From Laccaria trichodermophora (lineage: Eukaryota; Basidiomycota; Agaricomycetes; Agaricales; Hydnangiaceae): a DNA stretch of 64,000 bases. This document shows, piece after piece, positions 1-12,693 of the stretch (positions are counted from its first letter, which is position 1; each line of letters starts with the position of its first letter). Below the pieces are notes generated by a model. That model was not told where the DNA came from. It was given only the letters and a program-made list of their open reading frames with translations, and searched no databases. The stretch is from positions 310,001-374,000 of the forward strand of contig JACTVC010000032.1 of assembly GCA_018417955.1 (NCBI GenBank), given 5' to 3'. The translations under genes were made by a program, and so were the position numbers.

Positions 1-1510
1 CTCCTTCACAGGCACGATAGATTCGTATGCAGGGAAACAAAAGGATACCACCTCACCACTTGCAGATGCCTTTGATGAGGACGACGAGGATTATGATAAT
101 GTAAACTCCCCATCGCCGCCTATTTCTCGCCCAACCATCGTTATCAGCGACGACCCTTCACCGACAAAGGGCCCAGTCACCTCCATAACCACGTCAGGGA
201 CACCACTTTCACCCTTCCAGCTGTACCGAGGGTGGCTCTCGGAGGTCGTCGCTCCTTTGGAGGAGTACATCGACGAAACGGTTGACCCTCGTGATCATTA
301 TCTTGATCTTAAAGAGATCGCAGAGGGTGAAAGTGGCTCGGTCTTTGCTGCCCGTCTCTCGGAAAAGAATGCACACATGCTGAGATTGCCTCCTCTGATC
401 AAAGCCAAGGACAGCGACGACATTGCGAACGGGCGGCCAGTATTGCTCGCCATAAAGAGCGTGGCCATTGTTCCGTCTGGGTCACCAAAGCTTCTAGATC
501 TAAAAAAAGAGCTGGTTTTAATGCGAGGGTTGTGGCATGAGAATGTGCTTGGAATGGATGCTCTCTATGTTGACCTGTCGGAAGACTCGTTGTGGATTCG
601 GATGGAACTTATGGAGAGAAGTTTGGCTGACATTGTGGGACTTGTTGGCGATGGTTTGATGTTGCAGGATCGAATGATTGCCAGGTTTGCGAGCGACGTG
701 GGTTTCGCTTTCCATTTTACTTGGATTCACGTTTGCTGATACGTTCATGTGCTCTTGAAGATTCTTCTTGCGCTCGAGTACTTGCAAAAACATCATATTG
801 CCCACCGCGATGTGCGGTCGGATAACCTCCTCCTCAACAAACATGGTATACTGAAACTCAGTTCGTCTCTCTTTTCCGTTCGTCATAGCTCGCGAATTCT
901 GATGGATATGACGACATAGCTGACTTTTCAAATGCTGTTCAAGTTGTTGGATCTCCCATGCGCTCTGACCCTGCAGGCGTCATTTTTTGGCAGGTATGTG
1001 ATTAGCCTTTATCGTTGATCCAGCCTTTTTTAACTGACACTTGTACCATAGGCTCCAGAGATGCGCAAGTAAGAAAAATATCATCACGTTGTTTCGTGCA
1101 ATCTTAACTTTTGAATAGGCCTCCTTATAACGCTTTGAAGGTCGACGTATGGTCACTAGGTGCCACAGTTTGGGAAATGGCTGAAACTGAGCCACCTTTC
1201 TCCGAGACCCAACAGTTCACAGATCGCTGGCCACCATTGCGTCAACCTGAACTATACTCCCCCGCTTTCCACGACTTTCTGCGTCGATGTTCAGAACCTG
1301 TTTTGTCTCGTCCGAGCCCAAGCGATCTCATGAAGGTTAGTTTCAAGCGTTAAGTAAACCCGAGCCAGTGTAACTCTTTTTTGTTTCCAGACTTCCTTCA
1401 TCAACAATGCATGTGGGCGACAAGTTATCGTGCAGCTTCTGTCTCAGTGCATGGCTATCGAAGAGTTACTCCAGGATGGAAACGATTCCTCACGACCGAA
1501 TTTGGAATAA
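1..1510 (+). CDS. PAK/STE20-like protein kinase, 3' part (5' end outside window)
   Basis: This is the C-terminal part of a serine/threonine kinase of the STE20/PAK type, which normally acts in polarity and MAPK signalling. The window opens inside an acidic, Ser/Pro-rich linker. The kinase domain follows: a glycine-rich loop read as GESGSV, the ATP lysine in LLAIK, the catalytic loop HRDVRSDN, then TDFS, APEM and [15 protein letters not shown]. Exons consistent with one frame are 1-697, 761-860, 920-993, 1052-1068, 1119-1335 and 1391-1510, ending in TAA. The catalytic loop has Arg where the HRDxKxxN lysine is usual, and DFG reads DFS, so activity may be altered. The gene is convergent with UTP10, whose stop codon is 49 bp away. 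The PAK assignment rests on overall pattern; the N-terminal CRIB/PH region that would confirm it is not in view. Confidence 0.85.
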
Positions 1511-1559
1511 TTTATACCCTGATCATTATATCTTATCGACTTGCAAATGCTCTCTCTAT

Positions 1560-4500
1560 CTATAACCCATCTATCTTCCCTGCTACACTTTCTACGGCAT
1601 CTTTCAATCTGAAGGACTCTTTTACGACCATGTCATTCTCATCCTCACTGCACTCCGCGATGAATGTTGTTGTCTCAGCCACAAAACCTATTATTCGCTT
1701 CTAATTAGAACCATGCTTTCACATGAGAGCAAATATGCGTACCAAGTAGCTTGCCACCGTGCGCGCGCCACAGTGCTTCCGAGAAACTCAGAGCAGTGAG
1801 TCTTGATCTGGAATCTTCGGAACGCGTATGCATGAGTATGTTGAGATTAATCTTTTTTAGGAGAGTATCGTCCGTCACGGCCTCAATCAGTACCCCAAGG
1901 CAATCTTGAAGCAACTTCTTTGCATCTGCATCATTTAGCTTGCTGGTGACTTCTACTTGTTCAACCAAGAGAGTGGAGATTTGTTGCAGCTTATCGTCTC
2001 TCCAGAAAGCTGAAGGTAGAATGAATAAGGTGGGTCACACTGTTGAAATCAACAACGTACATCCGTCATCAAAGCTTAGACTTTTAGTAATGGTTTGGAT
2101 GACCCCGTCCCAGAGTATGAAATCCGTGCATGTTTGAGTAGTGAATGCTTTCAAGGTGTCATGTAATGCTGGTAGCAACAATGTCATGTAGGGATTCATC
2201 AGGTTCTAATTCATGGATTAGCAGGTTGTCGAAAAAATATGTGGTAAAGCGCACTTTAAAGAAATCGAGAAGAGTGTTGTATAGGCGAATGAATGTAGAC
2301 TGTTGAGCAAGGTCAACTAAAAACAACGATCAGTATGCTAAAAACTATAATAGAGGATTCTATTAGATGCACCTTCACCCGCAAATGCCCAATCATAAAG
2401 ACGACGGAACAATGGCTTGAACGCGGCTTCATTTAGCTTGATCACGAGCTCCTTGAAAGCTGCGATGACAGATGTCTGCCCCTATATTTTTTATGCGTGA
2501 GCTGGGGGAAATTTAGACCATTGCTGCATACCTGGATATCCTCTTTGACGATACCCAAAGCTACCAAGAATACTTTAGATAATGTTCGCAAGTGTTCCGA
2601 TATAGAAGCACGATCAGCGTTGCGTAAAGCCCGAGCGAGGAGGTCAAAATAAGCTTCAATGCGGACCTAAATGAATACACGATCAGCCTGGCTCCACAAT
2701 GAGTTTCAATAGATACCGTAACAGTAGCCTCCAAAGGCGCCCATAATTCAAGCAATGTAGGAAGGAGAATTTTGGCTGGAATCCTCTTCGCAACGGATTT
2801 CATCAAGCCTGACGTAGCAGACGACAGAACATTTGAAGTCTGGAAGCAATCCTCGATGTAAAAGTTCACAATTTGCGTAACCTCCTCAGAACCCCAGAAA
2901 GTCGGAATCGAAGACAAAAGGCCTTGCAGGATAGCCAACGTACTCTCTGCAAGTGCTACGGAGTTGTCAGATTTTGAAAGAAAAAAAATTCAAAGTGAAG
3001 TTGTAGAGCTCACCCTTATTTCCTCGGCGAAGGGTCACAACGCATTGCGTAACAATGGCACGAAAGAAAGGAATAATCCGAGGTCCAAGCTTGGTTCTAT
3101 AAAGAAAAACCTTAGAAAATATATAAACAAATTAAGATAACAACGAACGACATGAAAGCCAGGGCTGACAACGCGGAGGGCGCCAATGATTGATCTTTCA
3201 CTGCAGTTAGAGTACCTTGGACGACACCTGCTAATGGACCCTCTTCGGCGGGGCAGAGGGTAGAAGCAATGGATCTCAACGCCTTGAATGAGAAGATAAG
3301 GACGCGATCATCCTTTTGCTTTGTAATTATGTCCCGGATTGAAACGATTATCTTGTTCACGGCTGGGGTGACCTCCGCCCGAACCTTGGGCGTAATATTA
3401 GGAAGGCGATCGCTTAACAATTCCAAAGTTCCCGCTAGGACCTGGATTGTGATTGGTAAGGAAGGAACGGAGGTATGCACTAAATACCTACTTTGGCGTC
3501 TCCCTGCTCCAAGATGGCCAGGACAGAATCAATGAAAGTGACAGCAGACATTGACTCCAAAAGGCGACTGATTGAGTTTCGGGCTGCCTGCGAAATCTCG
3601 TCGACTTTTGTGTCCGCCGACTTTCCAACATCTTTCAACGTTGCTAGCGTCAAGAGATTAGAGACGACGCTGCTGATCGACGAATCTTCTGACGATGAGG
3701 CCGATTGCGGCGTTGATTTAATCGCATATCCGATGAAGGTGATCAGAGCCTGCGCTCGGCGCCTGAGGATTGTGGACGACGACGCCAGGTGATCCGCATC
3801 ACTACTCGGAATTGTCAAGCAGGAAAAGGGGAAACCTGTTGATTGATCTTACATGCCGCCTTCCAGGAACAACGGGTTGATGACTTCAGGTTGATATATG
3901 CGAGCTGCCAGACGCTGACTTTCTTGAAGGATCTCATTCAGACTCTATGTATCCCTTGGTGAGAAGGCGAGATGATGAAGGATTGAAATACTGACGGAGA
4001 CTTGGACCTGGTACTCTTGGTGCTGTATTAAGGCGATAGGTAAAGCCAACGAGGCCCGGATTTCATCGGGCTTTTGACGGACAATACGATTAGCAGCTTT
4101 TTCTATGAGAAGCATGCAGGTTGGAGCCAAAAACTCGACGGAACCCAAAACGTCAACAAGGTGAATGAAGAAGCTGGGAGGTCGTTAGTATGTTTCAAGC
4201 GTGCTAAATACACAACTTACTTGTTGCGTCTGTGGCGGGGAACATGATTGGCAGCATCTGTGAAGACGCGAAGGAAGTCTTTTGCCCCAATAAACAAGTC
4301 AAGGCCTTGAGAATGCGATTGTTTCAAAGACGTCGCCATAACTGGCACAATGCTATCAATTGTCTGCAAGTCAAGAACGTAAGCAATCTCATCTGGAAGC
4401 GTCAAAAATAAACCGAACCTGTTGTACGACTTTGAAACTGTAGGCATCGTCACGGTGGAAGACGTTTGATCCCATAAACGTAAATACGGGCATAACATTG

Positions 4501-7500
4501 TGAAGGACTGAATCAGGCGCTAGCCGTGCTAAGCTTGCCATCAACAGAAGAGCTTGATGGAACGTTTGAGGGTTTTCAGCAACTGTCATCTCGTATAAGT
4601 GAGCGGACGACAAAATACCGACCTACACATACCGCGAATGACCTCGACCAAAATATCCAGCCTGATTGTACTTGGGGATAGATTGGGAGCCTCCTGCGGA
4701 TAATTTAACAAAGTCCAAGAATGTACAAACGGGATATCTACCACAATCTTGCTAGCTGCGCTGTCTACTGCCGACATGAGCAGCTGCTCAACATAGCTAA
4801 CATCAGCCTGATTAGGGGAAACGGATTGAACAACTCTATTCAGCGTTTCGAGAAGGTGAGAAACGAGATCCAGGGAGCCCGGTAATGATTTTGTTCCAAG
4901 AATTTCCACTAAAAGGGTGAGACGAGGAATAGTGTCATCCGACAGGCTTCGAAGGGGGAGGTAAGTGCCGAAAAGGACGATGAATTTAAGCAACCTCTTA
5001 CTCCGTTGTTTTTGCACGCTTGCTCGCTCGCAGTCCACCATCTGACGCTACAGGAGCCAAGGAGCTGAGAAGATGGATCATAAGAGGAACGTCTTGTAAT
5101 ATGTTTGCCAATAGCCGTCGACAAGATGTGTACTAGAAACCGATTGAGTTATGTATGAGCGTACGAGAACAGATGACTGACACTTGGATCCTGCGCGCCG
5201 ATCTCTAAGAAGAGATTGTAGATCTCAATCTTGCGTTCGTGGTCTAGACTCGTGAAAAGTCCATTTTCTAGCCCTGTGGCAATAAGTTCCTGCGGCCATG
5301 GTGGCATCCCTAGGAGGATGTAAGCTAAGACGGGGTCATTGTGAGAAATTGGGTTACTGACCTGACCGGAAGTAACTCCGGATTAGCGATGTGAAGGTTT
5401 TCCAAACCGTTTTGTTGGTGTCATTGAGATCCCTCGCTGACGAAGTATTGAAGACGGCCAAAAGGCACATTGTCAGGTCTTGTGAGTATGACGATAAGAC
5501 ATCGTCCGGTCGCGTGGATGACAGGGATGATGCAAGACACTGAATAGTTGGTAGAAGGACTTCAACTTTGCTCTTGTCAGTAACGGCTTCGAGTGATTTC
5601 AGGAGTGTGGTTTGTGGTCCCTGGGACGATAAAGCATTGATGTGAGAGAGAAGGAAACTGAGAACTCTGCGTTTATAGCTGCAGACGGAGCGTGAGTTAG
5701 GTCACTGATGATAGTAATTCAACGGACTCATTATTCTTTTTCTGGCCTGAGGCAATTTTCGCAAGATGTTGGGCATGGAAAATAGTAATGAATGACGCGT
5801 CATTCGTGAAATGATCACGATGTTCCACAAGGGCATCAAGATACTTCATTAAATCTTCCTGACCTAGATATTGGAGGATCCCTGTATTACATTTTAGTAT
5901 TGGCCAACTAGAGGTGAAAAAGGAGGTCGCACGATCACTTTGGCCATATATTGTGTCAAATCTGTACACTGCCACCAGTTTACGATTAGCCAAGAGGCGC
6001 AGACGTGAAATACATTCCAATGCGGCCTGGCGAGTCTGCAAATCATGACATTGCAAAGAAACCAACAAAGAGGGTAGAATCGTCTGGAAGTCCAATCCAT
6101 CATCTTCTAGAAGATGTGCTTCTAAAAAGGCCGCTGCATGGAGGAGGGCTACGCTTCGTAGATCATCCCGAATACTTTCAACGGTGCACCAAATCCCAGC
6201 AAGAAATGCCAGAGCATCGGACTTTAAGTTCACGAACAGTGTTTGTAGGAGGTTCGAAGCAAGGATTGGCAAGGTCGTGGAGATATTGCTCAGTTTGTAA
6301 ACCTCCCGCATGAGATAAATATATTGATCGCTTCCTTGCATTGTTTCCTTCAGAGGTTATTAGACTCATTTGAGAAGTCATGAATGTTATGCTTACAGAT
6401 GAACCCTTCAGCCAATCCAAAATCACGCCAGTGGGTTGTGGTATCCCAACTATGGAGTTAACAAGGGAGATTTGCAACCAATGAATTGTTGTCTTGCTGC
6501 TGGGCTTGGTAACGATTGAGTTTCCTAGGAAGCTATGGCCGAAAAACTGGTGCATCCACAACCTGAACAAAAAAACATAACAGACTGAGCGAGCGAACGT
6601 ACATTTAACAAAGTCTCATCTTCGGGCATATCCTCGATGCCCCGGAGTTCCTCAATATTCATGACTTGCAGAAGTTTGCACGCAGCAGCTAGTTGGTGAG
6701 ACCCTGACAAAAGCCCCAGAAGAGCTCCAGAAATCAAGTAGCCCATGACTTTGACGTGAGGGTTCAAATCTTGTAGCTTCTTGATGAGGGCTTCTTGATG
6801 AACAGAACACGTGTTCGATCTCATGATGTTTTCTATGCAAACGAAGAAAAGCTCAGGTGACATCACAAGACAATCCCGGACTGATTTACCTGCTATCCGC
6901 GCTGCTACGGCAAAGTTGACTCTGCTCATACTGTCAACCGAAGTTTCCTGTGCTTTGGCATCCTTCACAACATCGGCGCACTCTGCCAGCAGCTCGAATA
7001 TCGGGGCTGAGTCGGAAGCACCAAAGTTCTGGGATATGACATCCCAGAAGAGTTCCGCGGTATGTTGTCTGGACTTCGAAAAAAGCAAGAATGGAAATAA
7101 AATGCGATCAAAAATCATTTGAAGAATCTCTGAGCTTGCTGTATTGAGGAAGTGCGCGGTAAGATATGACAAGTGAAGTCGCAGAATGTTGCGTTTGGGT
7201 TTTGCACCCGGATAGGCAATTGCATTCGCCAAACTATCGATGTATGCTTGAGGGTCCGACGATAAAATGGGGTTGAGGATGGAAGGGCGTTCATACAAAG
7301 ATTCGAGGACCTGGGAATCACTGTCTTCAACCCGAGCGATAAGGGCTGATCGCATAGCAATCTGGAGAAAATATACTTCAACGTAGTCTCAAGTTACCAC
7401 GAAGAATAAAACGCACGTATTCTGGATTTGTCGAAGATTCACCGGCAACAGGCGATGAAAGGATATTTTTCACCGCAATTGTACGTACTTTGGCCTCAGC

Positions 7501-9200
7501 GTTGTTAGAGGCGATGATCAAATCAACCTCATGACTTTCTGCAGGCTTGGAAATCCCGTCAACCTGAAAGCTCATCAGTAACTCTCATTTGAAACTTTAG
7601 AGCAAAGACCATACGGTAGAGAAGGAAAGAATGAGTTGCTCGATTTGACTTTTGATTGTCTCATCTTGTTGACAGAAATCATCAGCAGCACTCGAAATTG
7701 CCGAAGGATGCCGTTGGTGAACGAGGGAAAGTAGTCGGCGAGCTCCAAAAGTTGTCGGTCCAGCACTTTCAGAAGAGATCACATCCTTCATTAAGAGGCT
7801 TGCTAGCTGAGCAAAGATAGCTTCCGGGACATTGTTAAGTACAATGATTGTTTCCATTAGGGATAATGCTCGTTCATCCGCCAACCTAGGGAGTGGTAAA
7901 TATTAACAGAGGGGAAAACAAAGAGAAGCCTACTTGTGACTTAGAGCATTTACGAGTGGTGAGAGAACCTTCTCTACGCCAACCCAGCTTAATATGATTG
8001 AGATTTCGTTGTTTATTCCGCTGTTTATGAGGTTGTTAGGTGGATTGAGACATCTACGATTGCAAAAAGCGTACGAAATTCGTAATAAAGCTTTGATCGT
8101 TTTATCGGAAAAGCATTCAAGCTCTGACTGCGGCTCACATACAGCAACAAGGGCGCCAAAAAACTGTTTCGTGGATACCTGATGGGCGCATCTAGCCATA
8201 GCACCTACAATCACCTTTAAAGCTGGAGCGGCAATTTGATACTTCTGCGACAGAGCGGCGAAAAGGATGTAACTTCCGAGCTAGTTGCAGATTAAAACTC
8301 TGTATCGCCAGTACTAAGACAGAAAGCTCACAATGGCATCTTTCGTTGGTGCGGGAGTTTTCTGTTGCAGAGGTTCAAGTAGCGCAGGAATGAGGTAAGC
8401 GAGGGTGCCTTCATCCAAAGATTTGCTGCGCTTGATAAATTCGTGCAGAGTCGCTGCATTGAAAGCTAGCTGGACGCGATGGACGGACCCCTCTTTAATA
8501 GCTGAAGGGAGAAGCGATGCCACAAAACGCGCGACGTCGGAGTTCCGAAGCATTTCTGTCACCAGGGACACTCGAGAGAGCGTTTGGCCTGCACTTTTAT
8601 ATGGAAGGAGAAAGTCCCAAAGGTTATTCGGCCTGGGATGGACCTGTTAGTTTTAGCTGTAGATTTGGGAGTCCAAGAACATACTTGATGTGAAGAATGG
8701 TGACCATTTTGGCGAAGTGTGGAGACTCGTGGTAGGGAAGAAAGAGAGACAATGTGGCGTCGAGATTGAATTCGTTAATGCTGGGAAACGGATGAGTAGC
8801 TGCTTCAAGGTATAAAGCGATCTACGAACCGAAACCTCCTCACAAGCCATTCGACGACCCTTCCCGCTGGTGCCTCCATTAAATGCGGCCCTAATAAGGC
8901 CATAAACTTCCCTATGGCTTCGTCAAGCTCGTCGTTGGCTTCGGTTGAAAGGAGTGTGCGATCTGTGGCTTTAGCCTGATCTGAAAATAATTGGTCCTCG
9001 TATGAACGAAGTGATGGCGAGATGGATGACAACTGGATAAAGGCGTTGACGGCCAGGGCATAAATTGACTCTAGATCATGCTGGTCGGCTTCTTTATCAG
9101 CGAATAGGTAGGACGATGTTGGTTTGCGACGAGATCTATCCACGAGAAGGGCAGAGTTGAGCGACGCATGCTGAGCGAGTTGGGCAGCGAGACTAGACAT
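1560..9200 (-). CDS. UTP10: UTP10/HEATR1-like U3 snoRNP component
   Basis: This very large HEAT-repeat protein (about 2,000 residues) matches UTP10/HEATR1, a t-UTP scaffold of the small-subunit processome in the nucleolus that supports Pol I transcription and 18S pre-rRNA processing. The N-terminus shows the family signature: [15 protein letters not shown] at the start, an acidic stretch, then [12 protein letters not shown]. The rest is helical repeats, and a BP28CT-type region lies near the 3' end. About twenty short introns interrupt it. The last exon begins after an intron at about 1705-1757 and encodes [18 protein letters not shown] before the stop at 1560-1562, a typical UTP10 ending. 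Near 2215-2270 an intron with a GCTAAT branch joins DFFK to [10 protein letters not shown]. The ATG at 9198-9200 is the only sensible start. I see no frame break that splicing does not explain. Confidence 0.9.
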
Positions 9201-9684
9201 GGCAAGGTAAAGATCCTGTAAACGTTTTGAATTTTATAAGCAATTCGTCTTAGAAAGCAAAGTTATGAGTACTAAGTACCTCAACTCTGAGTCTGCCTTT
9301 GGCTTAACTGTTAAGTGTACTCTTGCCAAGGTCTTTTCAATTTTTTGGGAGGCGCGTGTCTTACGTAACGTATTTGAATGCAATGGCGTTGGCAAGCATA
9401 CTATGTAGCCAGAGTTGAGTTGGAGCTTTGTGCTTCTACGAAGCTTTTAGATGTCACTGCCGTCCTTATTACAGGATCTGACAGTCTCTCTACGGGAAAC
9501 TAACACGGACCTAGCAGCAGTCTTGTCAGAAAACTTGAAATCAACTTGAAATCGACGTATTCTACTCTTCAATCTACATCGAACTAACTACTAGTACAGA
9601 TCACAAACCCTTTCCCATGGATATTGTCCTAAATACTAAGTAAACACAGAACGAGCGAGATTTCAAGTCCAAAACTGCAAATAT
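9201..9684. other. Intergenic: UTP10 promoter and 3' flank of oxidase copy 1
   Basis: No gene is visible. From about 9380 rightwards this DNA is homologous to 12312-12693, the 3' flank of the second oxidase copy. Shared stretches include GCTTCTACG(A/G)AGCT near 9430 and a motif around TCTACGGG near 9490. The part left of about 9380 is unique and should hold the UTP10 promoter. Confidence 0.6.
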
Positions 9685-11677
9685 TCAAGGAGCAGGAGCG
9701 ATGAGGAAGTGTTCACGCCAGTAAGGCGTGACGAAGACCTGGCGTGGGTCCAACGTCGCACGAATTTGCATCCACTCATCATACTTGGGGTACGAGCTGC
9801 GAAGACGTTGCAAATTTCCAAAGTTGGGCGTCACGTACTTGCCAAGATGGCACCTGTATTCAGGACCGTGCTTGTCAAAGTATTCAAAGTACGGGCGGAA
9901 GAACTTCGCCGGATCGGAACGCTTGGTCACGCTGCCCAGTTCCGTGTTGTACTGGAAGAAGTTGACATCGAGTCGGAACTTGTCGCCTGTATACGACGGG
10001 GAAAGCCAGAACGGACTTTTCTGAGTTTACAAAGAGCAAACTGTTAGTTATGAAAGTAGAAAAGGAAGGCGCGGTCAACGAACCTTGGCGCTGTAGAACT
10101 CTGTGAAAAAGTTTCCGATCGTGCCCGAATCACTCTGATTCAAGGCCCTAAGTGTCTTGGTCGCATCTGTTATTATCACGGTTAAAAAAAAGAAAAGAGA
10201 AATATGTGTACCGGAAAAGCACATACCAGCAGCCTTATCCACGTCGATCCAGAATTCCGCAAAACAACTTGGAAGAAGCGTGTCCTTGATAGCATTGTCC
10301 ATAGGGATGATAGCCGACCATATGTCAGAAAATGTAACGGACTCGGCGAGTGGAAGAAAGATGTTGAGAATTTTTGCCGCAATCTCCTTTTCAATGGGGC
10401 CAATAATGGGCTTATCGCGGAAATAATTCAGCTGCCAGAGCAACCACAATGCTGTCTTTGCGCCTATCTGCTTCAGCCTGAAAATATATGAATCCTGTGG
10501 CCTTTGATCAACAGGACAATCACCTACAGCGTGAGTTCATCGTATTTCTCAATAGGGCCACCTGGAGAGACACGTTTCCCTGTCCAAATCTGCACACGCG
10601 GAGGGAGATCTGGTTGGGGCCAATAGAGCTACAAATGAATGTATTAGATTGATAGAAGAGGTATCTCGAAAACAATATACCATGCGCATGTATTCATTTG
10701 TAGGGTCCTTGAAATAGTCCACGATGCCAGGGACGCCGCCAGCTGCTGGCCCAAAAAGGTTCACAGGACAGCCCACTTTCCAATCGACGTTCAGCGGCTG
10801 AACCGGGGAGGTTTGCTGGATGCCCGCGACATTGAAAGTCGGAGTCAGCGAAAGCGTCACCTCAGTGATGATACCACACAGTCCAACAGATACCCCAGTG
10901 GCGTAGAACAGGGTGGGATCGGGATCATCACGCGAGAGAACATGTTTAGTTCCAGTCCCGTCGATGATTGTAAATCCATATACAGCATCATGGAAGCTGT
11001 AGAGGAGTGAGCCGCCAGCAGATCCTAAGGTTAAGAGTGAACAAAAGTGATAGAAACAAATCCGAGCACGGAATACCTGTGGAAAGAAACCCGCCAACAG
11101 TTTGGTGAGTGATACCCCCAAGTTCTGGCAAAGCAAAACCAGCCTGTTGTAGTTGGAAAGCAAGGCCGTTCTCTGTCGTCGAGTCGGATTCTTCTGGATC
11201 TTTATCAAGGTTGGTGCCTGCCTTGACGATAGCGAGTTTCTTATCCTTGTTGATAGATACCCCGCGATACTTTGTAAGCGAAATGAGAACCACGTTCTTG
11301 GGAAAGACACCCTGAGGAGCATCCAAGATGATGTTGCTTGGGCTCGAGTGCGCAGCACCGATCACTCGTACTTGGGATCGCGCTTCATAGGCTCTCTTGA
11401 CGATATCGATTATCTCCTGTTCAGATGTCGGCTTATGAAGGGCGTCAGGGGGGAAGGGGTTGATACCCGAGTTGCCGAGGGTGTTTTCCTTCGAATCGGC
11501 ACTATCAGGTGTATATCCCCAGGGAACGCTGCGACGCGCTGGGGGTGGGATGGAACTGAAAATGTGTTCAAGCTTGCTGGAGAGCTCTTGTACTTCGCTT
11601 ATCGCAAGCACCCTTTGCTTGCTGAGTGCATGATAGTGTTCAACCAATGGGACGACATCTTTGAACGAGGGCGACAT
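9685..11677 (-). CDS. ALO-type FAD-linked oxidase, tandem copy 1
   Basis: This is a flavoprotein of the vanillyl-alcohol oxidase superfamily, most like fungal D-arabinono-1,4-lactone oxidase, which makes erythroascorbate. About six exons encode it. The FAD-binding half contains VRVIGAAHSSPSN, whose His sits where covalent FAD attaches in ALO-type enzymes, and later GGITHQTVGGFLSTG. The ALO domain follows and ends with YRCHLGKY and LDPRQVFVTPYW. The usual HWxK motif is HLGK here. I see no signal peptide. The start MSPSF at 11675-11677 is shared with copy 2. Copy 2 lies immediately upstream in the same orientation with the same intron pattern; over the last 80 residues I count only six differences. 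The substrate is unproven, because the superfamily also includes alditol and sugar oxidases. Confidence 0.88.
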
Positions 11678-12693
11678 GGGGAGACAAGAACAGGCAGGAT
11701 ACTGTTGCCAGCATTGCTGTACGCGACGGGGCTATAAGTACAACTGGCATAGTCACACGGACGTGCTATCGCTTCCTCGATGGAATTGGTGCGGCAAAAC
11801 GACAGCCATATGGAGAGATAATGTAGACGTTTGGGTGCCGAGTGTCAAGGAAAGTATCCTATCTCCTCGAATCAAGGCGAAATCGAAACGCCGGAAACCA
11901 CAATCAGTCGTAGATGCTTCTGTGAATTTTGGACTATTCTGTGTCATGGGACAATAGGTACTGGAGAACCTTACCAATTCAAGTGTGAGTTGGGCGGCGG
12001 TGATCGGTAACACATACGTACGCCAGGCTATCATACCTCCTGCCACATACACCAACTCGTTGTTTAGATACACTTTTGAACATGAGCGATGCCGTACGGT
12101 GGCGCGTGCAACAAAGGGAGTTTTGCGGCGATGTGGCGAAAAGCGGTTACATAGGTTAGGACGCAAGTAAGTTGATGACAAGTTCGCTCTACCCAATAAT
12201 GAATCTACTCTCTCCGATTATTACCATGTGTTCATGCACTTCACTAGCCTCCTCTTCAATCGTCTTCACACCATTTCTCCTCCTTCTTCGCGATTGGACC
12301 TCTTCGTCGATGGCGTTGCCAAGCACAGTTGATACTTAGCGCCTTTCACCAACCTTTCACCAGCTTTCACCCCAGCCAGAAGCCAGATGGAACTTTTTGC
12401 TTCTACGGAGCTCCTTGGCTGTCACTGTCGTCCTTACTCCCTCAATATACACGGATTTGATAGTCTATCTACGGGGGACTACAGCAGTCTTGTCGCTGCT
12501 CCAGCGTAACTCACGAGTCCAAACTTGAAATTCACCGCCCAATCCATGGATTCCACTCTTCAATTTACACCGAGCTCTCAACTAAGTACAATTACAAATC
12601 ACAAAGCGTTCCCAAAGGCTACTAGGGCCCAATTGTCCTACATACTAAGTAAACAGAGAAGGAACGAGACGTCGAGCCCAAATCTGCTATTAT
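11678..12693. other. Intergenic between the two oxidase copies
   Basis: No intact gene is present. From left to right it holds the copy 1 promoter (similar to the copy 2 promoter at 14669-15100), a degenerate BAG-gene tail at 12198-12290, the duplication junction near 12311, and the copy 2 3' flank. Short ORFs here are not conserved between the two units. Confidence 0.65.
12198..12290 (-). pseudogene. Broken 3' fragment of the BAG-domain gene
   Basis: Read on the minus strand, this stretch encodes VKTIEEEAS after a run of Arg codons. It is the same peptide as the end of the intact BAG gene at 15312-16262 (KRRRDVVKTIEEEASS). The fragment then loses similarity through small deletions and has no stop at the matching place. 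It has no start or promoter of its own. It is best read as a by-product of the segmental duplication, captured when the breakpoint fell inside the last BAG exon. Confidence 0.75.

Larger units (their letters stand above)
9382..12311. repeat. Tandem segmental duplication, unit 1
   Basis: Unit 1 holds oxidase copy 1, its flanks and a broken 3' tail of a BAG-domain gene. It aligns end to end with unit 2, with an offset of about 2,991-3,009 nt between equivalent oxidase positions. Both units begin with nearly the same sequence (AATGCAATGGCGTTGGCAAG versus CGATGGCGTTGCCAAG). Boundaries are approximate because they were located by eye. Confidence 0.75.

Noticed and set aside
518..931. 137-codon ORF on the minus strand
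   Set aside because: Antisense to the kinase domain exons, which have clear motifs.
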